DNA from: JAAYCI01 sp964370165 | GTDB lineage: Bacteria > Bacillota > Clostridia > Oscillospirales > Ruminococcaceae | Reading direction: 5' to 3' | Assembly: GCA_964370165.1 (NCBI GenBank) | Contig: CAYJIG010000001.1 | Span: 73,868 to 137,867 of the forward strand | DNA length: 64,000 nt | Translations under genes and position numbers: made by a program | Notes under the pieces: model-generated | What the model saw: only the letters and a program-made list of their open reading frames with translations | The model's database searches: none | Told to the model about the DNA's origin: nothing | Part shown: positions 8,698 through 16,199 of the stretch, one piece after another | How the letters are laid out: each line of letters opens with the position of its first letter | How positions within the stretch are numbered: the stretch's first letter is position 1

Positions 8698-8749
8698 ATG
8701 TTTAACAATTAAAAATTGTATTTAACAATTATACACGGAGGACATGAAT

Positions 8750-9013
8750 ATGAACGCATTTTTAGTGAAGATAATAACATTAGGTATGATTTTAGGCGCG
8801 GCGTTATCAATGGATTCCTTGTTGCAAGGTAGCGGTTCGGTATGGGGCGCTGTGTCGTCGTTGCTGTTGTTTTCTATATTAGCATATCACTTTTTCAAAG
8901 TGTCTATACGTAAACCTTCTAAACGTAAGGCGTATAGCAGTGGTGAGCACATGAATTCACCCGGTTTGCGTGTAGTAAAAACGCATGTGAGCAATCCTTC
9001 ACAAATAGCATAA
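8750..9013 (+). CDS. Small two-TM membrane protein, unknown function
   Basis: I do not recognise this 87-residue protein. It has two hydrophobic stretches (about residues 4-25 and 30-48) and a basic C-terminal tail (SIRKPSKRKAYSSG) likely to be cytoplasmic. An ATG at 8744 is only 2 bases from GGAGG, whereas the ATG at 8750 has a spacing of 8, so I start there. It has its own strong promoter overlapped by an inverted repeat and is divergent from an S24 repressor. By analogy with lexA-yneA in Bacillus, a damage-induced membrane protein is possible, but there is no sequence similarity I can see to YneA. Confidence 0.7.
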   Translation: MNAFLVKIITLGMILGAALSMDSLLQGSGSVWGAVSSLLLFSILAYHFFKVSIRKPSKRKAYSSGEHMNSPGLRVVKTHVSNPSQIA

Positions 9014-9048
9014 AAAAACTGCATGGGCATTTTGTCCATGCAGTTTTT
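9013..9048. terminator. Bidirectional terminator
   Basis: AAAAACTGCATGG and CCATGCAGTTTTT form a 13-bp stem with A- and T-runs on both sides, between converging genes. Confidence 0.88.
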
Positions 9049-9096
9049 AGGTTATAACTAATATAATGAAATGATGCAAGCAAAGTTGAAAAGTTG

Positions 9097-10419
9097 CTAT
9101 TCACTATCATAAAGCTCTAGCGTGCTGTTTGGAGCTATTGGTTTTGCATCTCCGTGACGCACAAATAGCATGGTGACGAAACTGGCGAAAACGAAAAATG
9201 CACCATATGGGAAAAGAGAGGTGTATCCTATATATTCAAGCGAGGCACCCGATAAAATCGGCGTTATAGTTTGAGCAGACATGGACGCGGTATAATAAAA
9301 CCCGGTGAAACGCCCAACATCTGCATCACGGGCCATTTCAACAACCATTGGATAGCTGTTCACATTGATGGCTGCCCAGGCTATACCGGCGGTGATGAAA
9401 ATTGGATAAATAGCAGGGGTAAAAGAATGGAATGTGCTACCTATAGCAAAAGAAGCCCCTAAAAGTAAAACCCCGCCTAAAATGACTTTTTTGCGGCCTA
9501 TTCGTGTGGCGATTATTCCTACAGGCCAATAACTAAGAATGGCTGCGGCTTGGGCAATAACAAGTATCATGGCTGACGTGCCGGCACCAAGGCCAAACTG
9601 AACGGCGCAATATTTGCTGAAAGATGTTGTGATAGCATTATACCCCATAAACCACAAGGCTACACTGGCGAGTAAAAATAGCATAGAACGTTTGCGCTTT
9701 GCCGATAAATCCACACCACTATTGACATCTTCAGATAGTTCTTCATCGTTTGAATTAAGCCCTAATGCTTTAGATTCTTCTTCCATCTTTTTTGTTAGGG
9801 ATGGCTCGTTTACTCGTAAAAGCATTACTAAGATAGAAACTGCCATAATGGCCATACACAGCAAAAACAAAGGAAGATAGTTTGGCTGATAATCTATAAC
9901 TCCGCCATCGCCTTCTACAGGACTGGAAGGTAGTAACACAGGTGTTAAGAGAAGAATTATCAGACCACCAAGAGCGCCCATTAAATTTATTATGGCGTTT
10001 CCTTTACTGCGCAAAGGTTTGATGGTTACATCCGGCATTAGTGCAACGGCGGGACTTCTGTATGTAGCCATAAAAAACAGAGTCAAGCCAAGGCCGGCTA
10101 TAAACAACGGAAGGCTGGCCAGTTGGTTGGCAATGGGTATCAGCATCATTGTGGCACATGCGGCAAAGCTGCCAAAAACAATGTATGGCATACGTCGTCC
10201 CCATTTGACTCGAGTTTTATCGGACAAAGAGCCAAATAAAGGTAGCATAAATAGCGCTAGTATATTGTCAGCGGCCATAATACCGCCGGCGACGGTGTCG
10301 CTGATATTAAAAGTGAATTTTAACATTAGAGGGATCACGTGATCATATAATTGCCAAAAACTACATATGGAAAAAAAAGCAAGGCCCACTGTAAGTGTGC
10401 GAGCATAATTTAGTTTCAT
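9097..10419 (-). CDS. MFS transporter, SLC45/GPH-like sugar transporter
   Basis: A 440-residue integral membrane protein with 12 predicted helices and a charged central loop (about residues 215-245). The motif GSLSDKTRVKWGRRMPYI after the second helix is the signature of the SLC45/glycoside-symporter type of the major facilitator superfamily, and AVALMPDVTIKPLRSKGNAI matches their fourth/fifth helix region. Such proteins usually co-transport glucosides or disaccharides with protons or cations. The substrate is not visible. No sugar hydrolase gene is adjacent, though a GH13/glgP pair lies 6 kb away. It is monocistronic and leftward. Confidence 0.85.
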   Translation of the reverse strand: MKLNYARTLTVGLAFFSICSFWQLYDHVIPLMLKFTFNISDTVAGGIMAADNILALFMLPLFGSLSDKTRVKWGRRMPYIVFGSFAACATMMLIPIANQLASLPLFIAGLGLTLFFMATYRSPAVALMPDVTIKPLRSKGNAIINLMGALGGLIILLLTPVLLPSSPVEGDGGVIDYQPNYLPLFLLCMAIMAVSILVMLLRVNEPSLTKKMEEESKALGLNSNDEELSEDVNSGVDLSAKRKRSMLFLLASVALWFMGYNAITTSFSKYCAVQFGLGAGTSAMILVIAQAAAILSYWPVGIIATRIGRKKVILGGVLLLGASFAIGSTFHSFTPAIYPIFITAGIAWAAINVNSYPMVVEMARDADVGRFTGFYYTASMSAQTITPILSGASLEYIGYTSLFPYGAFFVFASFVTMLFVRHGDAKPIAPNSTLELYDSE

Positions 10420-10499
10420 AAACAGCTCCTTTAGACGGTGAATTGGTGATGTTTAGATATGTGTGCGAATAGAGGCTTGTTTTTTGAATATAACTTACA

Positions 10500-10536
10500 A
10501 TAAAATACCGGTGTTCCTTATGAGAGCAACACCGGT
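10500..10536 (-). terminator. Terminator of the HU gene
   Basis: ACCGGTGTT (10507-10515) pairs with AACACCGGT (10528-10536). On the minus strand the stem is followed by ATTTTATT. The T-run is weak. Confidence 0.6.
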
Positions 10537-10566
10537 GTATAATTCAATGAGTTCCGTTATTTTTAC

Positions 10567-10845
10567 TTACTTGCCGGAAATTTTTTGTTTCATTAAGCCA
10601 CTAGCTTTAAATCCGGGAATACGTGTGGGATCCAGCTGGCTGGAAACTTTAGTTTTGGGATTTGTGTAAGCTTTGGTTTTGCGGTCGCGCATTTCAAAGC
10701 GTCCAAAACCTGCGATGGTTACTTTTTCTCCGGCCTTCAAGCTTTCGATGATATCGTCTACCATAGTGGTTAAAACGGTTTCTACCTGAGCAGCGGGTAA
10801 TCCGGTCTGCCGCGCAACTTTTGCGATTAATTGTGATCGTGTCAT
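10567..10845 (-). CDS. hup: HU family nucleoid protein
   Basis: A 92-residue histone-like DNA-bending protein. The helical dimerisation part (residues 1-45) is followed by the HU motif GFGRFEMRDRKTKAYTNPKT, with the DNA-intercalating arm and a slightly degenerate C-terminus (DPTRIPGFKASGLMKQKISGK). AGGAGGT lies upstream of the ATG with a long spacer of about 12 bases. The gene stands alone with its own promoter. HU compacts the chromosome and assists replication, recombination and regulation. Confidence 0.95.
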   Translation of the reverse strand: MTRSQLIAKVARQTGLPAAQVETVLTTMVDDIIESLKAGEKVTIAGFGRFEMRDRKTKAYTNPKTKVSSQLDPTRIPGFKASGLMKQKISGK

Positions 10846-10907
10846 AACTATACGTTACCTCCTAAAATATATCAATACAAACACGAATTGTACATTCGTT
10901 TAACAAC

Positions 10908-10936
10908 AGTATAGCCGATATAGCGTCATTATGCAA
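10908..10936 (-). promoter_or_regulatory. Promoter of the HU gene
   Basis: On the minus strand TTGCAT (10936-10931) and TATACT (10913-10908) are 17 bases apart, upstream of the HU start codon. Confidence 0.7.
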
Positions 10937-11245
10937 GTAAAATTCCCAGTTCTTTTGTTCTTGAAAATAAAGTGTCGTTTTTGATAAATAAAGCAATTAT
11001 TTGTGAAAAACAAATATGCGATTTAACCAAATAATTTGTTGGTTGAGAATTGTAAATCTGATAAATATGAACTAATTATCAACAAAAATATAATTTTTTC
11101 TAAACTTGCTCACGCAACGAAAAGATTTTCCCACAATGCATATTTCGAAGTGATATTCGGTTTATATAATTGTTTAGTAGCATGAAAATATTATTCGATG
11201 AAAATGCAATAAAATTAGGAATTATAACTAAAAATATGAATAAAT
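10937..11245. other. AT-rich intergenic region, no feature recognised
   Basis: About 300 bases between the HU promoter and the end of the AroB-like gene. It is very AT-rich with short A and T runs. I see no convincing open frame, terminator stem or RNA structure. A single near-match to a DnaA box (TTATCAACA near 11076) is isolated. Confidence 0.5.
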
Positions 11246-12256
11246 TCAGGTGTTTTCACCAGAAAGTAAAAACCACAATTCTTGGGATGAGATGGTTTCA
11301 AGGTAGCCGTGGGCCAATGTTTTTACACGAGCTACAGTAAAACTATCCTCGTCTTTTGTTTTATCATGAAGTATATACGGCCAAGCATCTTTTGCGCTGC
11401 AAGGATATTTTAAAGGTAAATTTAAGCGTCGCATTATAGCACGTGTGCGGCGCAGCAGGGTTTTGCTTTCGATTAAAGGCAGCATACCTAAAGCGCTACA
11501 TTCACCGTGTAAAATGCCGGATGAATCACAGGCAGACGCTATCCCATTACCTATAAGGTCACCGAAATGTAATAGCATGTGCTGATTTTTATCTGATTCA
11601 TCTTGCTCAATCAGTCGTTTTTTGTGTAAAATACTAAGGTATAGTATTTTTTCAATATTTTCAGATATGTCGTCATGTTCAAGTATGGAAAATAAATTTT
11701 CGTCAAACAAAAGTGCAATTTTCAAGGCTTCGGATAAACCGCTGGCATAATGGCGAGGTGGCAGAGTTTTTAATAAAAGAGGATCTGCGATCACAATAGA
11801 GGGGTGATGGGATGCACCCAGTATGTTTTTTATGCCGTCTAAGTTTAGGGAGTTTTCGCCTCCGACGGCACCAATAGTTTGCGATGTAGTAGTGGGTATA
11901 TGATAAAAAGATGCACCGTGCATATAAGTGCAAGCGGTAAATCCCGCAAGATCGCCCACCGTGCCACCGCCCAGAGCAAGGATGGTATCTTTGGAAGAAA
12001 AGTTTTCTTGCAGCATGGATGAAACAATAAACTTCCATGTGTCGATACTTTTGCTGGAATTTCCCTGTGGAATAGTGATAAGGAATGGGTTTTGACACTG
12101 CGCCATCACGGTTTTTATATATCGTTTCGGGATGCCGTCGTCAGTGATAATGGCAACTTTTCCGGATAAGTCTGCTAAACTACTGATTTTTTTAAGAACC
12201 CCGGACTTTATTATCACATCATAACTGCGATGGCCTAAATTTATAGTTTGCTTCAT
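11246..12256 (-). CDS. 3-dehydroquinate synthase homologue with altered active site
   Basis: The overall fold signature is clearly that of dehydroquinate synthase (AroB): ALGGGTVGDLAGFTACTYMHG (NAD-binding region), HIPTT, GLSEALK and LHGECSALGM. Length is 336 residues, a little shorter than usual. Many catalytic positions differ. The usual Lys of VGGK is Glu134, the Asp of QVDS is Ile128, and the Arg of YMRG is His113. The RxxxNxGHTxGH block reads HMLLHFGDLIGN, so the Arg and Asn become His226 and His230, the metal-binding His becomes Asp233 and the second His becomes Asn237. Glu176 and His250, the other two metal ligands, remain. Shikimate-pathway activity is therefore doubtful. I place the start at 12256 (AAGGAG upstream). 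No other aro gene is nearby. Confidence 0.8.
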   Translation of the reverse strand: MKQTINLGHRSYDVIIKSGVLKKISSLADLSGKVAIITDDGIPKRYIKTVMAQCQNPFLITIPQGNSSKSIDTWKFIVSSMLQENFSSKDTILALGGGTVGDLAGFTACTYMHGASFYHIPTTTSQTIGAVGGENSLNLDGIKNILGASHHPSIVIADPLLLKTLPPRHYASGLSEALKIALLFDENLFSILEHDDISENIEKILYLSILHKKRLIEQDESDKNQHMLLHFGDLIGNGIASACDSSGILHGECSALGMLPLIESKTLLRRTRAIMRRLNLPLKYPCSAKDAWPYILHDKTKDEDSFTVARVKTLAHGYLETISSQELWFLLSGENT

Positions 12257-12549
12257 TAGAGGCTCCTTTTGAATTGATAAAAACGGAAATATATAAATAA
12301 TCATTATTATATGATTTTAATGGTCTTAAAAAAGCAAGATAAGCACTGACGTTTGAATAATATATGTTGACCAAAATGTCTTTTGGCAAAATAAAGTATA
12401 ACACACCAAATATCGTTGACACAAGACAGATTAAACTAAAAAGCATTTCACATGGTTTTCACGAGAGGTCAGCATTTTTTTCACATTGTGGGAATATAAT
12501 AAAAAAAACAAAAGATTACATTGTTAAAAGTAATGGAAAGGACTATATA

Positions 12550-13842
12550 ATGAATTCACAATATAATAATAATGGTCAAGAACAACAAAATACTGGGGGA
12601 AGCTACGCGTATAATGAAGATGATATGTCGTGGCAAAATACATCGGCGCCTCAATATTCATGGGAATATCGAAATAATGGGTGGCAACAAAACAATGTCA
12701 GCCCGCCACCGATAAAGCCACCTAAGAAAAAAGGAAAAGGTGCACTTAAAGGAATTTCTTTAGTGTTAGCGTGCGCAATTGCCGGATTTGGCGGAGGAAT
12801 GGTAGCGGACTATATAAATGGTAGCGATCAAACAGTAGTATACCGAACCGCAGAAAATAGCGAAACAGAACCCAGCAACATTTCACTAAATGAAAGTGGA
12901 TATTCGTTAGCAGATGTTGCGGCTGTTGCAGGCCAAAGCGTAGTATCTCTTACAACAGAAACCTCGGTATCGCAAGGGTTTGGATTTGGCGAGCAACAGG
13001 TGATGGGTGCCGGCAGTGGTGTGATTTTAAGTGAAGATGGTACTATTATCACGAATAATCATGTTATAAGCGGTGCTGATAAAGTAACGGTGACATTATC
13101 AGATGGCAGTGAGTACGAAGCAGAAATAGTGGGTGGAGATCCGCTTACTGATGTTGGTGTTATAAAAATTGATGCAGACGGGCTTGTGCCTGCCGTGGTT
13201 GGAGATTCTTCCACATTAGCGATTGGCGAAACTTGTGTAGCTATAGGAAACTCGATGGGAACGCTTGGCGGCACAGTGACTGACGGTATAATTTCAGCGA
13301 TAGATCGTGATGTATCTATAGAAGGCTACACCATGGAACTTATACAAATGAGTGCAGCTGTAAGCCCGGGCAACTCTGGCGGCGGTTTGTTTAACAGCAA
13401 AGGCGAGCTGATTGGCATTGTGAACGCAAAAAGTAGTGATGAGCGCAGTGAAGGTTTGGGATTTGCAATTCCTGTAAATACAGCCATAGAAGTTAGCGAG
13501 CAGCTGGTTGAAAGCGGATATGTACAAGGCAGGCCAGCAATGGGTATAAGCGCAGTGACTGTTGCCACCGAAGCTGATGCTTATGAGATAGGCGTTTCAA
13601 AAGCAGGCGTTTATATAATTGAAATCAATAAAAACAGCGCAGCAGAAAAGGCCGGAATGCTGATTGGCGATCGTATCATAAGCGTGGATGGATATGAAGT
13701 TCTCAGCTCGTCTGAGCTAGCCACGTTGATTTCTGAAAAAGAAGTAGGAGACGCAGTAGAAGTTATCCTAGAGCGTGAAGGCCGTGTGGAAACTATTACT
13801 GTAACGTTACAAGAATCGCAAGCATCCACTGCAGCTGAATAA
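12550..13842 (+). CDS. htrA: HtrA/DegP-type membrane-anchored serine protease
   Basis: A 430-residue envelope quality-control protease. Residues 1-60 are a cytoplasmic tail rich in Asn, Gln and Tyr ending in a basic KPPKKKGKG stretch. Residues about 65-88 are the membrane anchor. The S1C protease domain has His171 (TNNHVISG), Asp201 (LTDVGVIK) and Ser276 (SPGNSGGGLF). A single PDZ domain occupies about 330-420. I start at 12550, in frame with an upstream open stretch that has no ribosome binding site; GGAAAGG lies about 8 bases before this ATG. It should degrade or sense misfolded proteins outside the membrane. The divergent neighbour is the AroB-like gene. Confidence 0.93.
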   Translation: MNSQYNNNGQEQQNTGGSYAYNEDDMSWQNTSAPQYSWEYRNNGWQQNNVSPPPIKPPKKKGKGALKGISLVLACAIAGFGGGMVADYINGSDQTVVYRTAENSETEPSNISLNESGYSLADVAAVAGQSVVSLTTETSVSQGFGFGEQQVMGAGSGVILSEDGTIITNNHVISGADKVTVTLSDGSEYEAEIVGGDPLTDVGVIKIDADGLVPAVVGDSSTLAIGETCVAIGNSMGTLGGTVTDGIISAIDRDVSIEGYTMELIQMSAAVSPGNSGGGLFNSKGELIGIVNAKSSDERSEGLGFAIPVNTAIEVSEQLVESGYVQGRPAMGISAVTVATEADAYEIGVSKAGVYIIEINKNSAAEKAGMLIGDRIISVDGYEVLSSSELATLISEKEVGDAVEVILEREGRVETITVTLQESQASTAAE

Positions 13843-14031
13843 AATGAATTTCATGGAAACCGAAAATAACGATAAAAAGTGGTAAAAAACACACCAAAAA
13901 TGGTTTTTAACAAAATTGTCACATTTTGTTTATATAATAATTTAGCTTGCAGAAAGATATTGTAAGTAGAAAAGCAAAGTTCATCTGGGAAATGTTGGAT
14001 GCATGCTAAGTTTGGAGAGAACGCTACCGTT

Positions 14032-14679
14032 ATGATGCAAATGAAAAATATGGACGATGGACATAAAAACGATAAAAGTTATAATGCTGTAAAAACGGAA
14101 AATGTTGGTGCTAAAGCACAGAAAAAAAGCAAGAAAATAGGATTTGCTATGCTTGCTCTTGGCCTTGTGGCAGTTTGTGCGGCAGTGCTGGTAGGACCGA
14201 TGGTGGTAACTGACGCCGCAAGTATAGGGAGCCAATCGGCTCCCGCGGCTGTTGAAGCAGTAAATCAACAAAGTGAGCAACCTGTGCTAGAAGAAGAGGT
14301 GTTTTCTGAGCCAGAGCAAGCAATGGACGCCTTAGGTGTGCAGGTGGTTTTATCGGACGATTTGCCGGAAGACTTCACCTTGGAAAGCAGTAAAGCGGTC
14401 AACAATGAATGGGTAGAGCTGGTTTATACGCATAGCAGCGGAACAATATCGTTACGAATGGCACAAGGTAGCAGAGATTTGAGCGGTATTGTGGACGGCG
14501 ACGAAGTTGCATATACAGTGAGCGAAACAGTAGATGGTATTATTCGTGGATATACCGGTGTTTCAGAAAAGAAACTGCTTACAGCAGTATGGACAAACGA
14601 AGGTATAGCATATGCAGTGGTGGCCGATGATGCGCTTGAGTCAGAATTGTTCAAACAATTTACTGAAAATGTGATATAG
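14032..14679 (+). CDS. Membrane-anchored protein with DUF4367-like extracellular domain
   Basis: About 215 residues: a charged cytoplasmic N-terminus, one membrane segment (IGFAMLALGLVAVCAAVLVG), a Gln/Glu-rich linker, then a compact C-terminal domain with alternating beta pattern (WVELVYTHSSGTISLRMAQG ... AVWTNEGIAYAVVAD). That domain resembles DUF4367, which is common at the C-terminus of Firmicute anti-sigma-like membrane proteins. No sigma factor is adjacent. It follows the HtrA-type protease by about 190 bases, so it could be a substrate or sensor partner. The start is uncertain: ATG at 14032 or 14035 behind GGAGAG, or an upstream ATG at 13999 with no clear ribosome binding site. Confidence 0.7.
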   Translation: MMQMKNMDDGHKNDKSYNAVKTENVGAKAQKKSKKIGFAMLALGLVAVCAAVLVGPMVVTDAASIGSQSAPAAVEAVNQQSEQPVLEEEVFSEPEQAMDALGVQVVLSDDLPEDFTLESSKAVNNEWVELVYTHSSGTISLRMAQGSRDLSGIVDGDEVAYTVSETVDGIIRGYTGVSEKKLLTAVWTNEGIAYAVVADDALESELFKQFTENVI

Positions 14680-14692
14680 CAAAACGATTTAA

Positions 14693-14737
14693 AAGGCACA
14701 TTCTTAGACTTTTAGGTTTAAGAATGTGTCTTTTTTT
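14693..14737 (+). terminator. Intrinsic terminator
   Basis: CACATTCTTA pairs with TAAGAATGTG and is followed by a CTTTTTTT tract. Confidence 0.88.
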
Positions 14738-14929
14738 GTACGTTATGTATCTTATTCCTGTATAAAATGTGACTTTTAGTATAAAAAACACAAAAATATA
14801 CTGAATTGATTTGCTAGATGAGTAAAAATACGGTATGATATATATGTGATGATGCAATCGAGCAAAGGTCATCTAATAGCGAATAAATATATGCTATGTT
14901 TTAAATTTACAAGCAAGGAGGATTGACCA

Positions 14930-16120
14930 GTGCAAGTGATAAACATGAAAGTAAAGATGCTGGGAAGTTTTTCTGTGTGGGTAAATGGGAAACCTATATT
15001 AAGTGACGCGAAAAAACTGACAAAACCGTGGCAATTGTTTTGCTATTTGGTGTTGCACAGGGATAAATTTGTTACAACACAACAGCTGATCACATTACTG
15101 TGGCCAAATGGCACATTGGCTGAATCGACAAATGTACTAAAAAATGTGGTATACAGCTTGCGAAAAGAGCTGTGTGGTGGCGAGAGCTTGACAGATAGTC
15201 CAATTATTTATTTCACGGGTGGATATCGGTTTGATCCTGCTGTGGATTTAGAGCTTGATGTGGATGTGTTTTCTAAGTTGTGCGATGATGTGGGCACCTC
15301 GCCTGAAGAAAAAAGATTGAGCTTATATGAAGAAGCGGTAAATGCCTATACAGGAAGGTTTCTTCCGCAGCTTGATCAGGATTTATGGGTGGTGCCAAAA
15401 GCTCTTGAATACAAACAAAAATATAGCAAATGTGTGCATGGGCTTTGCGATTTACTTTGGAAAGAAGAAAAATACAAAGAACTTTTGGACGTGGTATCAA
15501 AAGCAATTGAGTTTGATTTGCTTGATGAAATAAGCACGGTATATCTGTTTAGAGCTATGTGGGAACTAAAGATGTATCGCGTGATTGTTACGACATATTC
15601 TCGCATGTCTCAGCAATATAAAAATATCTTTGATGGCGGGTTTCCACAAAAAATACAAGATATTTATAATGATGCTTCAGAAAAAATCAATAAAGTGGAA
15701 CAAGACATCATCCTGATTAAAGCAGAACTGACAAACGAGGAACAAACGGCTAGGCCGCAAAGAGGTGCGTATTTCTGTAGCTACCCAAACTTGCGAAGCA
15801 GTTATGGATTGTTAAAACGTGCGGTGGATCGTAGCGAGCAAGTGTTAATGTTGGCCTTGTTTACCATTTCTATTCCATCGCCTGACGAGATGGACGGATA
15901 TGATTTAGTACGTGCTATGGCAGAGTTTAAGATAGTGGCCATGAATACTTTACGTAAGACCGACGCTATTGCAAGATATTCGCACAATCAATATGTAATG
16001 CTTATCAGTGTGACATCTTTAGAAGATGGACGGCTGGTACGTGATAAAATTAAGAAAAATTACGCTAAAGCAATTTCATATAAAAAAGTAAGCATAGATG
16101 TGAAATTGGCAGAAGTATAG
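14930..16120 (+). CDS. SARP/BTAD-type transcriptional regulator with degenerate GGDEF-like C-terminus
   Basis: A 396-residue protein. Residues about 1-95 form an OmpR-like DNA-binding domain (VKMLGSFSVWVNGKPI ... LITLLWPNGT ... NVVYSLRKEL), followed by a helical bacterial transcriptional activator domain (about 97-245). This is the SARP/BTAD architecture. The last 115 residues resemble a GGDEF fold: LRKTDAIARYSHNQYVMLI sits where GRYGGDEFxxLL would be, so the active-site loop is lost. Start is GTG at 14930 with AAGGAGG 8 bases upstream. It stands alone between two terminators and shows no obvious target nearby. Confidence 0.78.
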   Translation: MQVINMKVKMLGSFSVWVNGKPILSDAKKLTKPWQLFCYLVLHRDKFVTTQQLITLLWPNGTLAESTNVLKNVVYSLRKELCGGESLTDSPIIYFTGGYRFDPAVDLELDVDVFSKLCDDVGTSPEEKRLSLYEEAVNAYTGRFLPQLDQDLWVVPKALEYKQKYSKCVHGLCDLLWKEEKYKELLDVVSKAIEFDLLDEISTVYLFRAMWELKMYRVIVTTYSRMSQQYKNIFDGGFPQKIQDIYNDASEKINKVEQDIILIKAELTNEEQTARPQRGAYFCSYPNLRSSYGLLKRAVDRSEQVLMLALFTISIPSPDEMDGYDLVRAMAEFKIVAMNTLRKTDAIARYSHNQYVMLISVTSLEDGRLVRDKIKKNYAKAISYKKVSIDVKLAEV

Positions 16121-16140
16121 TGTGGAAGTATATTATAAAT

Positions 16141-16190
16141 AAAAACGCTCTTGCAGACGATGAAACAGCATCGGTTGCAAGAGCGTTTTT
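16141..16190. terminator. Bidirectional terminator
   Basis: AAAAACGCTCTTGCA (16141-16155) pairs with TGCAAGAGCGTTTTT (16176-16190), a 15-bp stem between converging genes. Confidence 0.9.
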
Positions 16191-16199
16191 TATTTGAGT

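Noticed and set aside
7944..9013. Prophage lysogeny region
   Set aside because: The XRE-S24 protein looks like a phage repressor, but no integrase, replication or structural phage genes are nearby and all neighbours are ordinary chromosomal genes.
11076..11084. Near-match to a DnaA box, as a possible origin
   Set aside because: Single imperfect site with no cluster, no dnaA or dnaN and no supporting structure.
11128..12494. 11-bp inverted repeat (TTCCCACAATG and its complement) flanking the AroB-like gene
   Set aside because: In 64 kb, many 11-mers recur by chance. There is no duplication, recombinase or further structure at either site.
12364..12549. 62-codon N-terminal extension of the HtrA-type protease
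   Set aside because: No ribosome binding site, AT-rich intergenic composition and promoter-like sequence. The ATG at 12550 gives a normal protein.
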